This document shows positions 23,898 to 32,254 of a stretch of DNA of 40,009 nt, piece by piece (the first letter of the stretch is position 1; each line of letters begins with the position of its first letter). The notes below the pieces were generated by a model. It saw only the letters and a program-made list of their open reading frames with translations, made no database searches and was not told the DNA's origin. Origin of the DNA: an uncultured Flavobacteriales bacterium (GTDB lineage Bacteria; Bacteroidota; Bacteroidia; Flavobacteriales_E; Vicingaceae); NCBI GenBank assembly GCA_937901255.1, contig CALCHN010000021.1, positions 1 through 40,009 on the forward strand, written 5' to 3'. Position numbers and translations under genes: made by a program.

Positions 23898-24641
23898 ATG
23901 AATTTTTTCAAAAAAATATTCCATAAAGAACAATTTCCAACCATTGATTTTTCGGTGTTTAAAACCGATATGCACTCCCATTTAATTCCTGGTATTGATG
24001 ATGGCTCTCAATCTTTAGAGCAATCTATTGAAATTATAAGAGCTTTTAAAAATTTGGGCTATCAAAAAATCATCACTACTCCGCATATCATGTGCGATTA
24101 TTATAAAAATACTCCCGAAATTATTTTGGGTGGTTTAGAAAAATTAAAAGCTGAACTAACCCGTTTAAACATTACTATTGAAATTGAAGCTGCTGCCGAA
24201 TACAATTTGGATGATGGCTTAGAAAAAATAATTGACGATAAACAGCTACTCACTTTTTCTAACAATCATGTTTTGTTTGAGTTACCTTTTATGCAAGAGC
24301 CTCAAAATTTTCAAGAAATTGTTTTTAAACTACAAACGCAAGGTTACAAGCCAATTTTGGCTCACCCCGAACGATATTCCTATTGGCACAAAAATTTTGA
24401 AAAATACGAGGAGCTAAAAGCTAAAGGAATTTTACTGCAAGTCAATCTACTGTCTTTAACAGGGCATTATTCTCCTGAAGTAAAGAAAATTGCTGAACGT
24501 ATGGTGGATGCTGGTCTGGTTGACCTTGTTGGCACAGATTGTCATAAAATTGAACATCTAGCTATATTAGAAAAACATGCTAATTCCAAATACTTTAATC
24601 TGTTAGCCAACAATAACCAATTAATGAATGGAGATATTTAA
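23898..24641 (+). CDS. CpsB/YwqE-type tyrosine-protein phosphatase
   Basis: 247 residues with the PHP-type metal-binding motifs DMHSHLIPGIDDGS, TTPHIM, LAHPERY and GTDCHK. This is the CpsB/CapC/YwqE family of Mn-dependent phosphotyrosine phosphatases that dephosphorylate capsule-synthesis tyrosine kinases (Wzc/CpsD type) and so control chain export. The kinase partner is not in the window. It begins immediately after the mazF stop and its last 21 bp overlap the convergent ECF sigma gene. It appears to close the sugar-nucleotide block. Confidence 0.87.
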   Translation: MNFFKKIFHKEQFPTIDFSVFKTDMHSHLIPGIDDGSQSLEQSIEIIRAFKNLGYQKIITTPHIMCDYYKNTPEIILGGLEKLKAELTRLNITIEIEAAAEYNLDDGLEKIIDDKQLLTFSNNHVLFELPFMQEPQNFQEIVFKLQTQGYKPILAHPERYSYWHKNFEKYEELKAKGILLQVNLLSLTGHYSPEVKKIAERMVDAGLVDLVGTDCHKIEHLAILEKHANSKYFNLLANNNQLMNGDI

Positions 24642-25208
24642 ATTATTCTCTTCTATCATTTTTCTAAGGTTAATTAAAGCGTAACGCATTCTTCCTAAAG
24701 CGGTATTAATACTCACATTAGTAGATTCAGAAATCTCTTTAAAACTCATATCAAAGTACAAACGCATCATCAACACTTCTTTTTGGTCGTCAGGCAAATA
24801 TTTAATCAACCCTTTAACATCTTCTAAGGTTTGTTTCTTTTCCATTTGTTGCTCTACATTTTTGTCTGTATTTTGAATTACATCAAAAATATCAAAGTTC
24901 TCACCACCTGTAGTAGTGTTCATTCTGTTGCTTTTTCTGTAGTGATCAACAATAAGATTATGAGCAATACGCATTACCCAAGGTAAAAATTTACCTTCAT
25001 CATTATATTTCTTACGCTTAATGGTATTAATTACTTTTATGAAAGTATCTTGAAAGATATCTTCTGCTAGTGCTTCATTTCTAACTTTGCAAATGATGTA
25101 AGTAAATACAGCACTTTTATGCCTTTTGATTAATTCTTCAATAGCAGATTCGTTACCTTTTAGGTAAGATTGAACCAATTGTTTTTCTGTAAAGCTGGAT
25201 AATTGCAT
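24621..25208 (-). CDS. ECF-family RNA polymerase sigma factor
   Basis: 195 residues. Region 2 is seen in LVQSYLKGNESAIEELIKRH, AEDIFQDTFIKVI and FLPWVMRIAHNLIVDHYRK; region 4 in LPDDQKEVLMMRLYFDMSF...STNVSINTALGRMRYAL. It lacks the sigma-3 domain, so it belongs to the ECF/sigma-70-like short group common in Flavobacteriia. No anti-sigma gene is adjacent. The 3' end overlaps the phosphatase gene by 21 bp. The start at 25208 is backed by a strong Shine-Dalgarno AAAGGAG, rare in this genome type. The 5' region (25209-25400) is AT-rich with no other feature I can support. Confidence 0.88.
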   Translation of the reverse strand: MQLSSFTEKQLVQSYLKGNESAIEELIKRHKSAVFTYIICKVRNEALAEDIFQDTFIKVINTIKRKKYNDEGKFLPWVMRIAHNLIVDHYRKSNRMNTTTGGENFDIFDVIQNTDKNVEQQMEKKQTLEDVKGLIKYLPDDQKEVLMMRLYFDMSFKEISESTNVSINTALGRMRYALINLRKMIEENNLNISIH

Positions 25209-25215
25209 AATATCT

Positions 25216-25222
25216 CTCCTTT
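25216..25222 (-). promoter_or_regulatory. Strong Shine-Dalgarno site of the sigma factor gene
   Basis: On the minus strand AAAGGAG lies 7 nt before the ATG. Most genes of this window have no such site, so this one is notable and fixes the start codon. Confidence 0.65.
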
Positions 25223-25400
25223 TTCTTTGGTTAATAATTTACTTTTAAATGAATAAAAGATTCAAAAAAAGTATTTATAAAAAAGAGTAGATATTACTTA
25301 TAGGCGATATATTTTTTTATTACAAACTTCCTTAACGGATAAAATTAAATAAAGTTACAAGGGTTACGAAATTACCATTTTATTTTAAAAATCAAAAAAA

Positions 25401-25628
25401 TTATTGAGGATTATTGTTTTGATTAACATTTTTATCGTCTCCGCCTTTGTATAATACAGAGAAAATAAACAGCATTACTGTTGCTGAAACAAAAATGAGG
25501 AACAAAGAGCTAAGGCTCTTTCTAATAATATGTTCTACCTCTATAATGTCCCAAATCGCTAATAGAGACATTACCGTGAAAAACACCACCAAAATGGCTA
25601 ATAAAATGGATATTCCTTTTCTAAACAT
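25401..25628 (-). CDS. Small two-helix membrane protein of unknown function
   Basis: 75 residues: a first hydrophobic segment (about 6-27), a polar bridge (DIIEVEHIIRKS), a second segment (about 40-61), and a hydrophilic Asn/Asp tail. No family recognised. It sits between the aminotransferase and the sigma factor genes on the same strand. A TAACTTTG -7 box (25634-25641, minus strand) ends 5 nt before the ATG, so it may be read from a leaderless transcript. Confidence 0.55.
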   Translation of the reverse strand: MFRKGISILLAILVVFFTVMSLLAIWDIIEVEHIIRKSLSSLFLIFVSATVMLFIFSVLYKGGDDKNVNQNNNPQ

Positions 25629-25633
25629 GTTAC

Positions 25634-25641
25634 CAAAGTTA
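25634..25641 (-). promoter_or_regulatory. -7 box of the small membrane protein gene
   Basis: Minus-strand TAACTTTG fits TAnnTTTG exactly, followed by GTAAC and the ATG at 25628. No clear -33 box. Confidence 0.45.
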
Positions 25642-25675
25642 GTAAATTATTTTTTAAATCATTGATTTTATATAA

Positions 25676-26959
25676 TTAATGAAGTTCAGTCAATGCTTTT
25701 TCTATTAAATCAAACATATTATCAATCTCATCATAATCTGCAGTTCCAACAGAAAGCCTGTACCATGGTGATGATGGTGATGTCCCAAAAGCATAAAAAG
25801 GAACTATAGCAATATGAGCTTTATTTAATAAGTAGGCTGTAACATCTGCAATATTTTCCAAAACATGACCATTTGCAGTAGTTTTACCAACTAAATTGAA
25901 TTTAACGGTTAAATAAATTGCAGCCTGTGGCGGAATTGCATCAACATTGTAGCCTTTAGCTTTTAACTTAGTCATTCCTATATAAAAAGCATCCAATCTT
26001 TTGTGGATGTTTTTCTTAAAAGCATGAAGATATTCATCTAATTCAGCTTTATTAGCTAAGAAATTAGCTGTAGCTACTTGCTCTGCTTTTGGCGACCATG
26101 CTCCCACATGACTTAAAATAGCTTTCATTTTATCCATTACTTTTTGTGGACCGAAAGCCCAACCAACTCTAACGCCTGTTGCTGCAAAAGCTTTTGAAAT
26201 TCCATCAATATAAATGGTGTAATCTCTCATTTCAGGAAATAAAGAAACTGGATCAAAATGTTGAGTTTCTCCATAGGTTAATACCCAATATATTTGGTCA
26301 AAAAGTAAGTAAAGTGGTTTTTCGTCTACTCCTCTTCTTTGGTTTTCTTCCAATACTAATTGGCAAATTTCTGCTAAGCCTTCTTTTGTAAAAGTAGTTC
26401 CTGTAGGGTTTAAAGGAGAACACAGTGCAAGCATTGTTGCCTCTTTTATATATGGTTTTAGCTCCGCAGCTGTAGGCATAAAATCATTTTCGGGTTTGGT
26501 TTCAATAATTTGTTGTTTAGCTCCCGAAAGGTGCGAGTAATGATTATTATTCCATGATGGAACAGGAAACAAAACGGTATCATTTTTATCTATAACGGTT
26601 TGATATAAAGCGTAAATTAATGGTCTTGCTCCACCAGATATTAAAATACTGTTTGGAGAATAGTCTAAACCTTGTCTGGTTTTTAAAAAATCTGCTACTT
26701 GAACTCTCAACTCTTCCACTCCATTAGCAGCAGGATAATTTGTTTCGTTATTTACATAAGCTTCAACAATTTCGTTTTTTAAAGCTGTAGGTATAGGAAA
26801 AAGCAAAGGATTAAAATCTCCAATAGTAAGATTAAATATCTTTTCGCCTTGAGCAATTTTTGCCTTTACTTCTCCGGCTAATTTAATAATCTCTGAACCA
26901 ATAAGGTTTTCAGCCATTACTGAAACTTTGTTATTTACCATATTTTGAGTCTGTTCCAT
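25676..26959 (-). CDS. Class I/II pyridoxal-phosphate aminotransferase
   Basis: 427 residues of the aspartate-aminotransferase fold. Markers are NYPAANGVEELR (N-terminal arm), SGGARPLIYALYQ, ALCSPLNPTGTTF (substrate-binding Asn-Pro), the Asp/Tyr around LLFDQIYWVLTY, and the PLP-binding lysine in DGISKAFAATGVRVGW. The C-terminus has SPWYRLSVG with the substrate carboxylate-binding Arg. Amino-donor specificity (Asp, aromatic or other) cannot be settled by reading. Single gene on the minus strand; a near-consensus TAATTTCG box lies upstream at 26977-26984. Confidence 0.87.
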   Translation of the reverse strand: MEQTQNMVNNKVSVMAENLIGSEIIKLAGEVKAKIAQGEKIFNLTIGDFNPLLFPIPTALKNEIVEAYVNNETNYPAANGVEELRVQVADFLKTRQGLDYSPNSILISGGARPLIYALYQTVIDKNDTVLFPVPSWNNNHYSHLSGAKQQIIETKPENDFMPTAAELKPYIKEATMLALCSPLNPTGTTFTKEGLAEICQLVLEENQRRGVDEKPLYLLFDQIYWVLTYGETQHFDPVSLFPEMRDYTIYIDGISKAFAATGVRVGWAFGPQKVMDKMKAILSHVGAWSPKAEQVATANFLANKAELDEYLHAFKKNIHKRLDAFYIGMTKLKAKGYNVDAIPPQAAIYLTVKFNLVGKTTANGHVLENIADVTAYLLNKAHIAIVPFYAFGTSPSSPWYRLSVGTADYDEIDNMFDLIEKALTELH

Positions 26960-27147
26960 AGTTTTATAAATAAAAACGAAATTATAAAAACAATCAATTG
27001 AAATTCAGACAAAACTCAAAAAATAACAGGACAATTTATTAACACTATGTTAAGAACCTTATATCTTGTAAATGCTATCCTTAATATATATTTGAAAGAA
27101 ATTTTGTTATATCATAACAACTTTTTAATATTTAAAAATTATTTTAT

Positions 27148-27214
27148 ACTCTCCCCCTACCCCCTCTCTTTTAAGAGAGGGGAAAAGTTATCGCAAGATG
27201 ACTTTGGGGTGAGT
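27148..27214 (+). repeat. 67-bp three-way-junction element (copy A)
   Basis: Closing arms ACTCTCCCC (27148-27156) and GGGGTGAGT (27206-27214) pair 8 of 9. Inside is a perfect hairpin CCCCTCTCTT-TT-AAGAGAGGGG (27161-27182) and a second stem AGTTATC-GCAA-GATGACT with a GNRA-type loop. It is the only feature I see in the gap 26960-27341; short frames across it are not genes. An inverted copy lies at 30532. Confidence 0.75.
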
Positions 27215-27341
27215 CAAAACAAAAATGAAATAAATTAAACGGACAACAGATAAAAACTAATTTAAATAATGTCGAAAATAATGCTCCAAGCAAAAAAATG
27301 TTGATACTTTCGCACTCATGATTAATATGAATTTCTAAACC

Positions 27342-28568
27342 ATGCCAACTCAAGAAATATACGACATTACCATTGTAGGGGGAGGAATTGTTGGAGCTGC
27401 AACTGCTTATAAAATTCAATTAAAATACCCTTTGCTTAAAGTTTTATTAATAGAAAAAGAAGCTAAATTAGCTGATCATCAAACGGGAAATAATTCAGGT
27501 GTAATTCATTCTGGGTTGTATTACAAACCAGGATCTGCTAAGGCAAAAACTTGTGTTGATGGAAGAAAACAATTAGTAGCTTTTGCTCAAAAATATAATA
27601 TCAAACATGATGTTTGTGGAAAAGTGGTGGTTGCTGTTGACGATAGTGAGTTAGATTATATGGATAAAATTTTTGAAAATGGTTTGGCAAATAACACTGA
27701 AGGAATAGAAAAAATTGATGCCAAACGATTAAAAGAAATTGAACCTCATGTTGAAGGAATTGCCGGAATTTGGGTGCCTTGTACCGGAATTATAGACTTT
27801 AGAGGTGCTACCGAAAAAATGGCTGAATTAGTTACTGAAATTCAACCAAAAAGTAAAATTGTATTGGGTGAAGAAGTGCTTTCTTATGATAAAAATGATG
27901 CAGCAACTACTAAAGTAAACACTTCAAAAAATAACTACATAACCAAATACATGATATTTTGTGGTGGCTTACAAGCCGACAGATTGGCTAAAAAAGATGG
28001 TGTTGACTTAAAAGAAAAAGTAGTTGGCTTTAGAGGCGATTACTACGAACTTACCGAACAAGCCAAACACAAAGTGAAAAACTTAATCTACCCTATTCCT
28101 AATCCTAAATTTCCGTTTTTGGGCGTGCATTTTACCAGAATGGTAACTGGAGATATTGAATGTGGTCCTAATGCGGTAATGACTTTTAAACGTGAAGGCT
28201 ACGGAAAAACAGATTTTAGTTTAAGAGATACTTGGGATGCTTTGACTTATAGCGGAACGTGGAGATTATTATTTAAAAACCCCATGTTTGCCTTGGATGA
28301 ATACCGAAGAGCTTTTTCTAAAAAATTATTTTTAAAAACCTTACAACGTATGATTCCATCGCTTACTATGGACGATATAAAACCGGGGAGAGCAGGTGTT
28401 AGAGCTATGTTGTTAAGTCAGGATGGTGATACTAGAGATGATTTTAGAATTGAATATAAAAATAAAAGCATACATGTGTTAAACGCTCCATCTCCTGCAG
28501 CAACAGCTTGCTTATCAATTGGAGATGAAATTTGCAATATGGCAACAACACATTTTAAACTCTCATAA
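27342..28568 (+). CDS. lhgO: L-2-hydroxyglutarate oxidase
   Basis: 408 residues. FAD-binding start DITIVGGGIVGAATAYKI, then HQTGNNSGVIHSGLYYKPGS, GIWVPCTGIIDFRG, and a C-terminal GVRAMLLSQDG...HVLNAPSPAATACLSIG. This is the LhgO (YgaF) type of DAO-family flavoprotein that oxidises L-2-hydroxyglutarate to 2-oxoglutarate and passes electrons to the membrane quinone pool. It repairs a side product of 2-oxoglutarate metabolism. A small membrane protein gene starts 3 bp after its stop, suggesting an operon. Confidence 0.88.
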   Translation: MPTQEIYDITIVGGGIVGAATAYKIQLKYPLLKVLLIEKEAKLADHQTGNNSGVIHSGLYYKPGSAKAKTCVDGRKQLVAFAQKYNIKHDVCGKVVVAVDDSELDYMDKIFENGLANNTEGIEKIDAKRLKEIEPHVEGIAGIWVPCTGIIDFRGATEKMAELVTEIQPKSKIVLGEEVLSYDKNDAATTKVNTSKNNYITKYMIFCGGLQADRLAKKDGVDLKEKVVGFRGDYYELTEQAKHKVKNLIYPIPNPKFPFLGVHFTRMVTGDIECGPNAVMTFKREGYGKTDFSLRDTWDALTYSGTWRLLFKNPMFALDEYRRAFSKKLFLKTLQRMIPSLTMDDIKPGRAGVRAMLLSQDGDTRDDFRIEYKNKSIHVLNAPSPAATACLSIGDEICNMATTHFKLS

Positions 28569-28571
28569 ATT

Positions 28572-28805
28572 ATGGAAAATTTAGGTATGAATGCAACCGA
28601 ATTTATCGGTTATTTAGCTTCTTTTTTAGTGCTTTTCTCTTTCTTAATGAAAAAAATGAGAAGTCTTAGAATTATTAACACACTTGGTTGCACGCTGTTT
28701 GTTGCTTATGGCTTTTTATTAGGTTATTCATGGCCGATTATCATTACCAATGTAGCCATCATCATTATCAATATTTATTATTTGAGTAAAAAAACGGTTG
28801 TTTAG
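28572..28805 (+). CDS. Small membrane protein, YgjV-like
   Basis: 77 residues with three hydrophobic segments separated by MKKMRSLRIINTLG. The pattern G-Y-x-A-S-x-x-x-x-x-S-F-x-M-K-K...L-R-x-x-N-x-x-G...F...YG...G-Y-S-W-P-I-I-x-x-N matches what I recall of the YgjV inner-membrane family, in a short version. Function unknown. It starts 3 bp after the lhgO stop and is likely co-transcribed with it. Confidence 0.6.
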   Translation: MENLGMNATEFIGYLASFLVLFSFLMKKMRSLRIINTLGCTLFVAYGFLLGYSWPIIITNVAIIIINIYYLSKKTVV

Positions 28806-28889
28806 CCTTCATTATTAGTATTCAATAAAAAGCTTAATAATACTTTATTATAACTCTTTCTACTTTTCTTAAAAAAAAATTCTACTTTT

Positions 28890-28919
28890 ATAACATTGAT
28901 TTTGAACAATAAATGTTAT
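28890..28919 (+). promoter_or_regulatory. Inverted repeat covering the GH3 start codon
   Basis: ATAACAT at 28890-28896 and ATGTTAT at 28913-28919, a perfect 7-bp inverted repeat with a 16-nt loop. The right arm includes the first two bases of the ATG at 28918, so in RNA it could hide the start codon; in DNA it could be a protein-binding palindrome. A TACTTTTA box (28883-28890) just before resembles a -7 element. Confidence 0.4.
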
Positions 28920-30438
28920 GGAAATAATCAACTCTGTTTTTTCGTGGTTTATAAAAAAACGCATCCACCAAATGGAGTTGTTTATGAAATACCCTATTAA
29001 TGTTCAGCATGAATTACTTTCCAGACTATTGTTAGAAGCAAAAAATACTGAATGGGGCAAACAACACGATTATCAAAACATTAATAATTATCAAGATTTT
29101 ATAAATAAAGTTCCTCTTCAATCCTATGAAGATATAGAGCCTTTTGTTGAAAGAATTAAACAAGGCGAACAAAATATTTTGTGGCATTCCGAAATAAAAT
29201 GGTTTGCAAAATCATCTGGAACTTCTACGGGTAAAAGCAAATTTATTCCTGTTAGTAAAGAATCTTTAGAAAACTGTCATTACAAAGGTGGTAAGGATTT
29301 ATTGGCAATTTATCACCATAATCATCCAAATTCAAAATTAATTTTAGGAAAAACCCTAGTGGTTGGTGGAAGCAGTAAACTCAATCAGTTTAATGGCGAT
29401 TCTTATTTTGGCGATTTATCTGCCATCATTATGAAAAACTTTCCATTCTGGGTAGAAATAAGAAGAGTTCCCGAATTGGCAATTGCATTAATGGAAGAAT
29501 GGGAAGAAAAAATTGAAAAAATGGCTATTAGCACTTCTAAAGAAGATGTTTCTAATATTTCTGGAGTTCCTTCTTGGACCTTAATTCTTTTAAAAAGAAT
29601 ATTGGAACTCAACAATACAGATAATTTACTAGATGTTTGGCCCAATTTAGAATTATACATGCATGGCGGAATAAATTTCTCTCCTTATCAAGCACAATTC
29701 GAGAAAATTATTCATTCTACAAACATGAATTATTACGAAAACTATAATGCTTCGGAAGGTTATTTTGGTATTCAAGATCAAGCTAAGGTTAAAGAAATGC
29801 TACTCATGTTAGATTATGGTATTTTTTACGAGTTTATTCCAATAGAACATAGTGAAGAAAGTAATCCAAAAACGTATCCGTTAGAAGAAGTTGAGCTAAA
29901 TAAAATTTACGAAATGGTTATTAGCACCAATGCTGGTTTGTGGAGATATAGACTGGGAGATACCGTGCAGTTTACATCTATTGCACCTTTTAGAATTAAA
30001 GTAGCAGGAAGAACCAAACATTTTATAAATGCTTTTGGCGAAGAATTAATGATACATAATGCAGAAAAAGCTATTGCTGTTGCTTGCGAAAAAACAGATG
30101 CCATTATAAATGAATTTACCGCTGCTCCTGTTTATTTTGAATCTAAAAAATCAGGGAAACACCAATGGTTAATAGAGTTTGAAAAAACTCCTGATAATTT
30201 AAGCCACTTTGCTGCTATTTTAGATGAAGAACTTAAAAATCTCAATTCTGATTATGAAGCCAAACGACATAAAGACATGATTTTATCTCCACCAGAGCTT
30301 ATTCCTATTGCTAAAGGAACTTTTCACCATTGGTTAAAATCTAAAAATAAACTAGGCGGACAACATAAAATACCTCGCTTATCAAACAATAGAAGTTTTG
30401 TTGAGGAAATGTTGCAGCTATTGCCAGTAAGTCAATAA
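28918..30438 (+). CDS. GH3 family acyl-adenylating protein
   Basis: 506 residues. Adenylate-forming fold of the GH3 type: an N-terminal TEWGKQHDYQNINNYQDF segment, the ATP motif WFAKSSGTSTGKSKFIPVS, the YNASEGYFGIQ motif, and GLWRYRLGDTVQF followed by KVAGRTKHFINAFGEELMI. In plants GH3 enzymes join amino acids to jasmonate or auxin. Bacterial members, common in Bacteroidota, have no settled substrate. All ATP-binding motifs look intact, so it is probably active as an acyl-acid:amine ligase. The 288 bp from its stop to the next gene hold the inverted element copy B. Confidence 0.85.
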   Translation: MEIINSVFSWFIKKRIHQMELFMKYPINVQHELLSRLLLEAKNTEWGKQHDYQNINNYQDFINKVPLQSYEDIEPFVERIKQGEQNILWHSEIKWFAKSSGTSTGKSKFIPVSKESLENCHYKGGKDLLAIYHHNHPNSKLILGKTLVVGGSSKLNQFNGDSYFGDLSAIIMKNFPFWVEIRRVPELAIALMEEWEEKIEKMAISTSKEDVSNISGVPSWTLILLKRILELNNTDNLLDVWPNLELYMHGGINFSPYQAQFEKIIHSTNMNYYENYNASEGYFGIQDQAKVKEMLLMLDYGIFYEFIPIEHSEESNPKTYPLEEVELNKIYEMVISTNAGLWRYRLGDTVQFTSIAPFRIKVAGRTKHFINAFGEELMIHNAEKAIAVACEKTDAIINEFTAAPVYFESKKSGKHQWLIEFEKTPDNLSHFAAILDEELKNLNSDYEAKRHKDMILSPPELIPIAKGTFHHWLKSKNKLGGQHKIPRLSNNRSFVEEMLQLLPVSQ

Positions 30439-30531
30439 TATTATCAGTTAATTTAAATGAGTTTAATAAAAATTGCAAGTTGAAGTTTAAATTAAACGAA
30501 AAAAATGAAATTTTACTTTCAATATGGTTTA

Positions 30532-30601
30532 ACTCACCCCAAAGTTATCTTACGATAACTATTCTCCCTCTCTTTAAAGAGAGGGGGTGCAGGGGGAGAG
30601 T
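30532..30601 (-). repeat. 70-bp three-way-junction element (copy B), inverted relative to copy A
   Basis: On the minus strand: closing arms ACTCTCCCC/GGGGTGAGT, a perfect 20-bp palindrome CCCTCTCTTTAAAGAGAGGG (30566-30585), and AGTTATC-GTAA-GATAACT with a GNRA-type loop (30543-30560). Compared with copy A the third stem keeps pairing (A-T versus G-T wobble) and the loop stays GNRA. The remaining sequence of the gap 30439-30726 is AT-rich and featureless. Confidence 0.75.
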
Positions 30602-30726
30602 TGAAAAAAACTTGATTTATTGAAATTTGTATGCTAATAAACGTCTAAATCTGCTCGTTTTAATATTCCAAAAAATGGTATAATTTTAGAGCTTCATAAA
30701 CCAACTTGTTTCTACTTAAAATAATT

Positions 30727-31518
30727 ATGCAAAAACACTTAACAATACTAATCGTTCTGACTTATTCAACACTTGTATTGTTTAGTCAATCTAAAAAACT
30801 ACCGCTAAAAGGCACAACGATTACCACTGATCAATTTGGCAATTACTACGATATTAATGATGTTGAGATAAAGAAATTCAATATAAAAGGCGAACTTCAA
30901 TATACTTATAGCAATAATTTATTAGGTAAAATAGCTAGTGTAGATGTAAGTAATCCCTTAAAAATCATTGTATATTTTAGAGATTTTACCAAAGTACTAA
31001 TTTTAGACAACACCCTCTCTCCCACTTCAACCGTTATAGATTTAACGCAACTCAATTTAGAAGAAACTTCCTTAGTTTGTCGCTCTTACAATAACGGAAT
31101 GTGGTATTATAATCCGCTAAGATTTGAATTAATTAGAAAAAATCAAGACCTAACTACTTCCAACACTTCTGCTAATTTGAGTAACTTACTAAACAAAAAC
31201 ATCCAACCTAACTTTTTGGTTGAACACAATAACCAGGTTTACCTAAACGACCCTAAAAATGGTATTCTTGTTTTTGATAATTTCGGAACTTACATAAAAA
31301 CTATTCCTATTTATGGTTTAAGCACTTTCCAAGTGAAAGAAAAATTTATCATCTACATTTCAGAAGATAATACCGTTATGACTTATGATTTTTTTACTTT
31401 AGATATTCAACAATATGAATTATCAACCGAAGAACCCATAAAATCTGTTAGACTTGAGGGAAAATACATTTACCTTCAAACCAAAAAAAATGAACTTCTT
31501 ATTGATAAAATCAATTAA
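30727..31518 (+). CDS. Secreted protein of unknown function, propeller-like
   Basis: 263 residues from the ATG at 30727. A signal peptide (about 1-20, ends LFSQS) shows export. The rest consists of short beta repeats such as GTTITTDQFGNYYDINDVEIKK (split by turns), PLKIIVYFRDFTKVLILD and NGILVFDNFGTYIKTIPI, suggesting a small beta-propeller. No named family recognised. An earlier TTG at 30706 would add residues before the signal peptide and is rejected. Confidence 0.55.
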   Translation: MQKHLTILIVLTYSTLVLFSQSKKLPLKGTTITTDQFGNYYDINDVEIKKFNIKGELQYTYSNNLLGKIASVDVSNPLKIIVYFRDFTKVLILDNTLSPTSTVIDLTQLNLEETSLVCRSYNNGMWYYNPLRFELIRKNQDLTTSNTSANLSNLLNKNIQPNFLVEHNNQVYLNDPKNGILVFDNFGTYIKTIPIYGLSTFQVKEKFIIYISEDNTVMTYDFFTLDIQQYELSTEEPIKSVRLEGKYIYLQTKKNELLIDKIN

Positions 31519-31545
31519 AGAATAAAAATAGCTTATAAAAACTTC

Positions 31546-31553
31546 TATTTTTG
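31546..31553 (+). promoter_or_regulatory. -7 box before the deoxynucleoside kinase gene
   Basis: TATTTTTG fits TAnnTTTG, 33 bp before the ATG. The -33 region is AT-rich without a TTTG. Confidence 0.4.
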
Positions 31554-31586
31554 TACTTTTAACCGCAATAACAGAAACTAAAATTT

Positions 31587-32210
31587 ATGTTAATATCAAT
31601 AGCAGGGAACATAGGTTCCGGTAAAACTACTTTAACAACTCAATTAGCAAAACATTATAAATGGGAACCACATTTTGAAGATGTAGATGACAACCCATAT
31701 TTGAACGATTTTTATAACGATATGCAACGTTGGTCTTTTAACCTACAGGTATATTACATGACTAGTCGTATCAGTAAAATTCAGGAAATTAGAAAAGGTA
31801 AAAAAACAGTTATTCAAGATAGAACAACTTATGAAGATGCCTACATTTTTGCTCCTAACCTACACTCTATGGGCTTAATGACTACTAGAGACTTTGAAAC
31901 TTATTTTTCTTTATTTAAACTTCAAGAAAGTTTTATTACACCTCCTGATTTATTAATTTACCTTAGAGCATCTGTGCCAACTTTGGTAAACCAAATACAA
32001 AAAAGAGGTAGAGATTACGAAGAAAGCATTAGATTAGATTACCTAAAACGCTTAAATGAAAGATATGAAGCATGGATTTCCACTTACGATCAGGGTAAAC
32101 TTTTAATTGTAGATGTTGATAACAATAATTTTTCTGAAAAAGCTGAAGATCTAGGAATTATCATCAACGCTATTGATGCAGAACTGCACGGACTATTTGA
32201 AAATAAATAA
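31587..32210 (+). CDS. Deoxynucleoside kinase
   Basis: 207 residues. P-loop GNIGSGKTTL near the N-terminus, the substrate-binding WSFNLQVYYMTSR segment, the conserved DRTTYEDAYIFA and the lid RGRDYEESI. These define the dNK/dGK/dCK family, which phosphorylates deoxynucleosides in salvage. Base specificity is not readable with confidence. Followed 44 bp later by the YebC gene. Confidence 0.88.
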   Translation: MLISIAGNIGSGKTTLTTQLAKHYKWEPHFEDVDDNPYLNDFYNDMQRWSFNLQVYYMTSRISKIQEIRKGKKTVIQDRTTYEDAYIFAPNLHSMGLMTTRDFETYFSLFKLQESFITPPDLLIYLRASVPTLVNQIQKRGRDYEESIRLDYLKRLNERYEAWISTYDQGKLLIVDVDNNNFSEKAEDLGIIINAIDAELHGLFENK

Positions 32211-32254
32211 TACATAATTATCAATATTTCAACAACATTTAATTTTTTTTAATC

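Noticed and set aside
25401..25628. Anti-sigma factor for the ECF sigma gene
   Set aside because: The small membrane protein lacks a cytoplasmic domain large enough to bind a sigma factor and lies upstream rather than downstream.
25447..25665. Plus-strand 72-codon frame opposite the small membrane protein
   Set aside because: Antisense to a gene with plausible membrane helices and its own -7 box; the frame itself shows no domain.
27047..27238. 63-codon frame across element copy A
   Set aside because: It translates the structured repeat and adjacent AT-rich DNA; no family resemblance.
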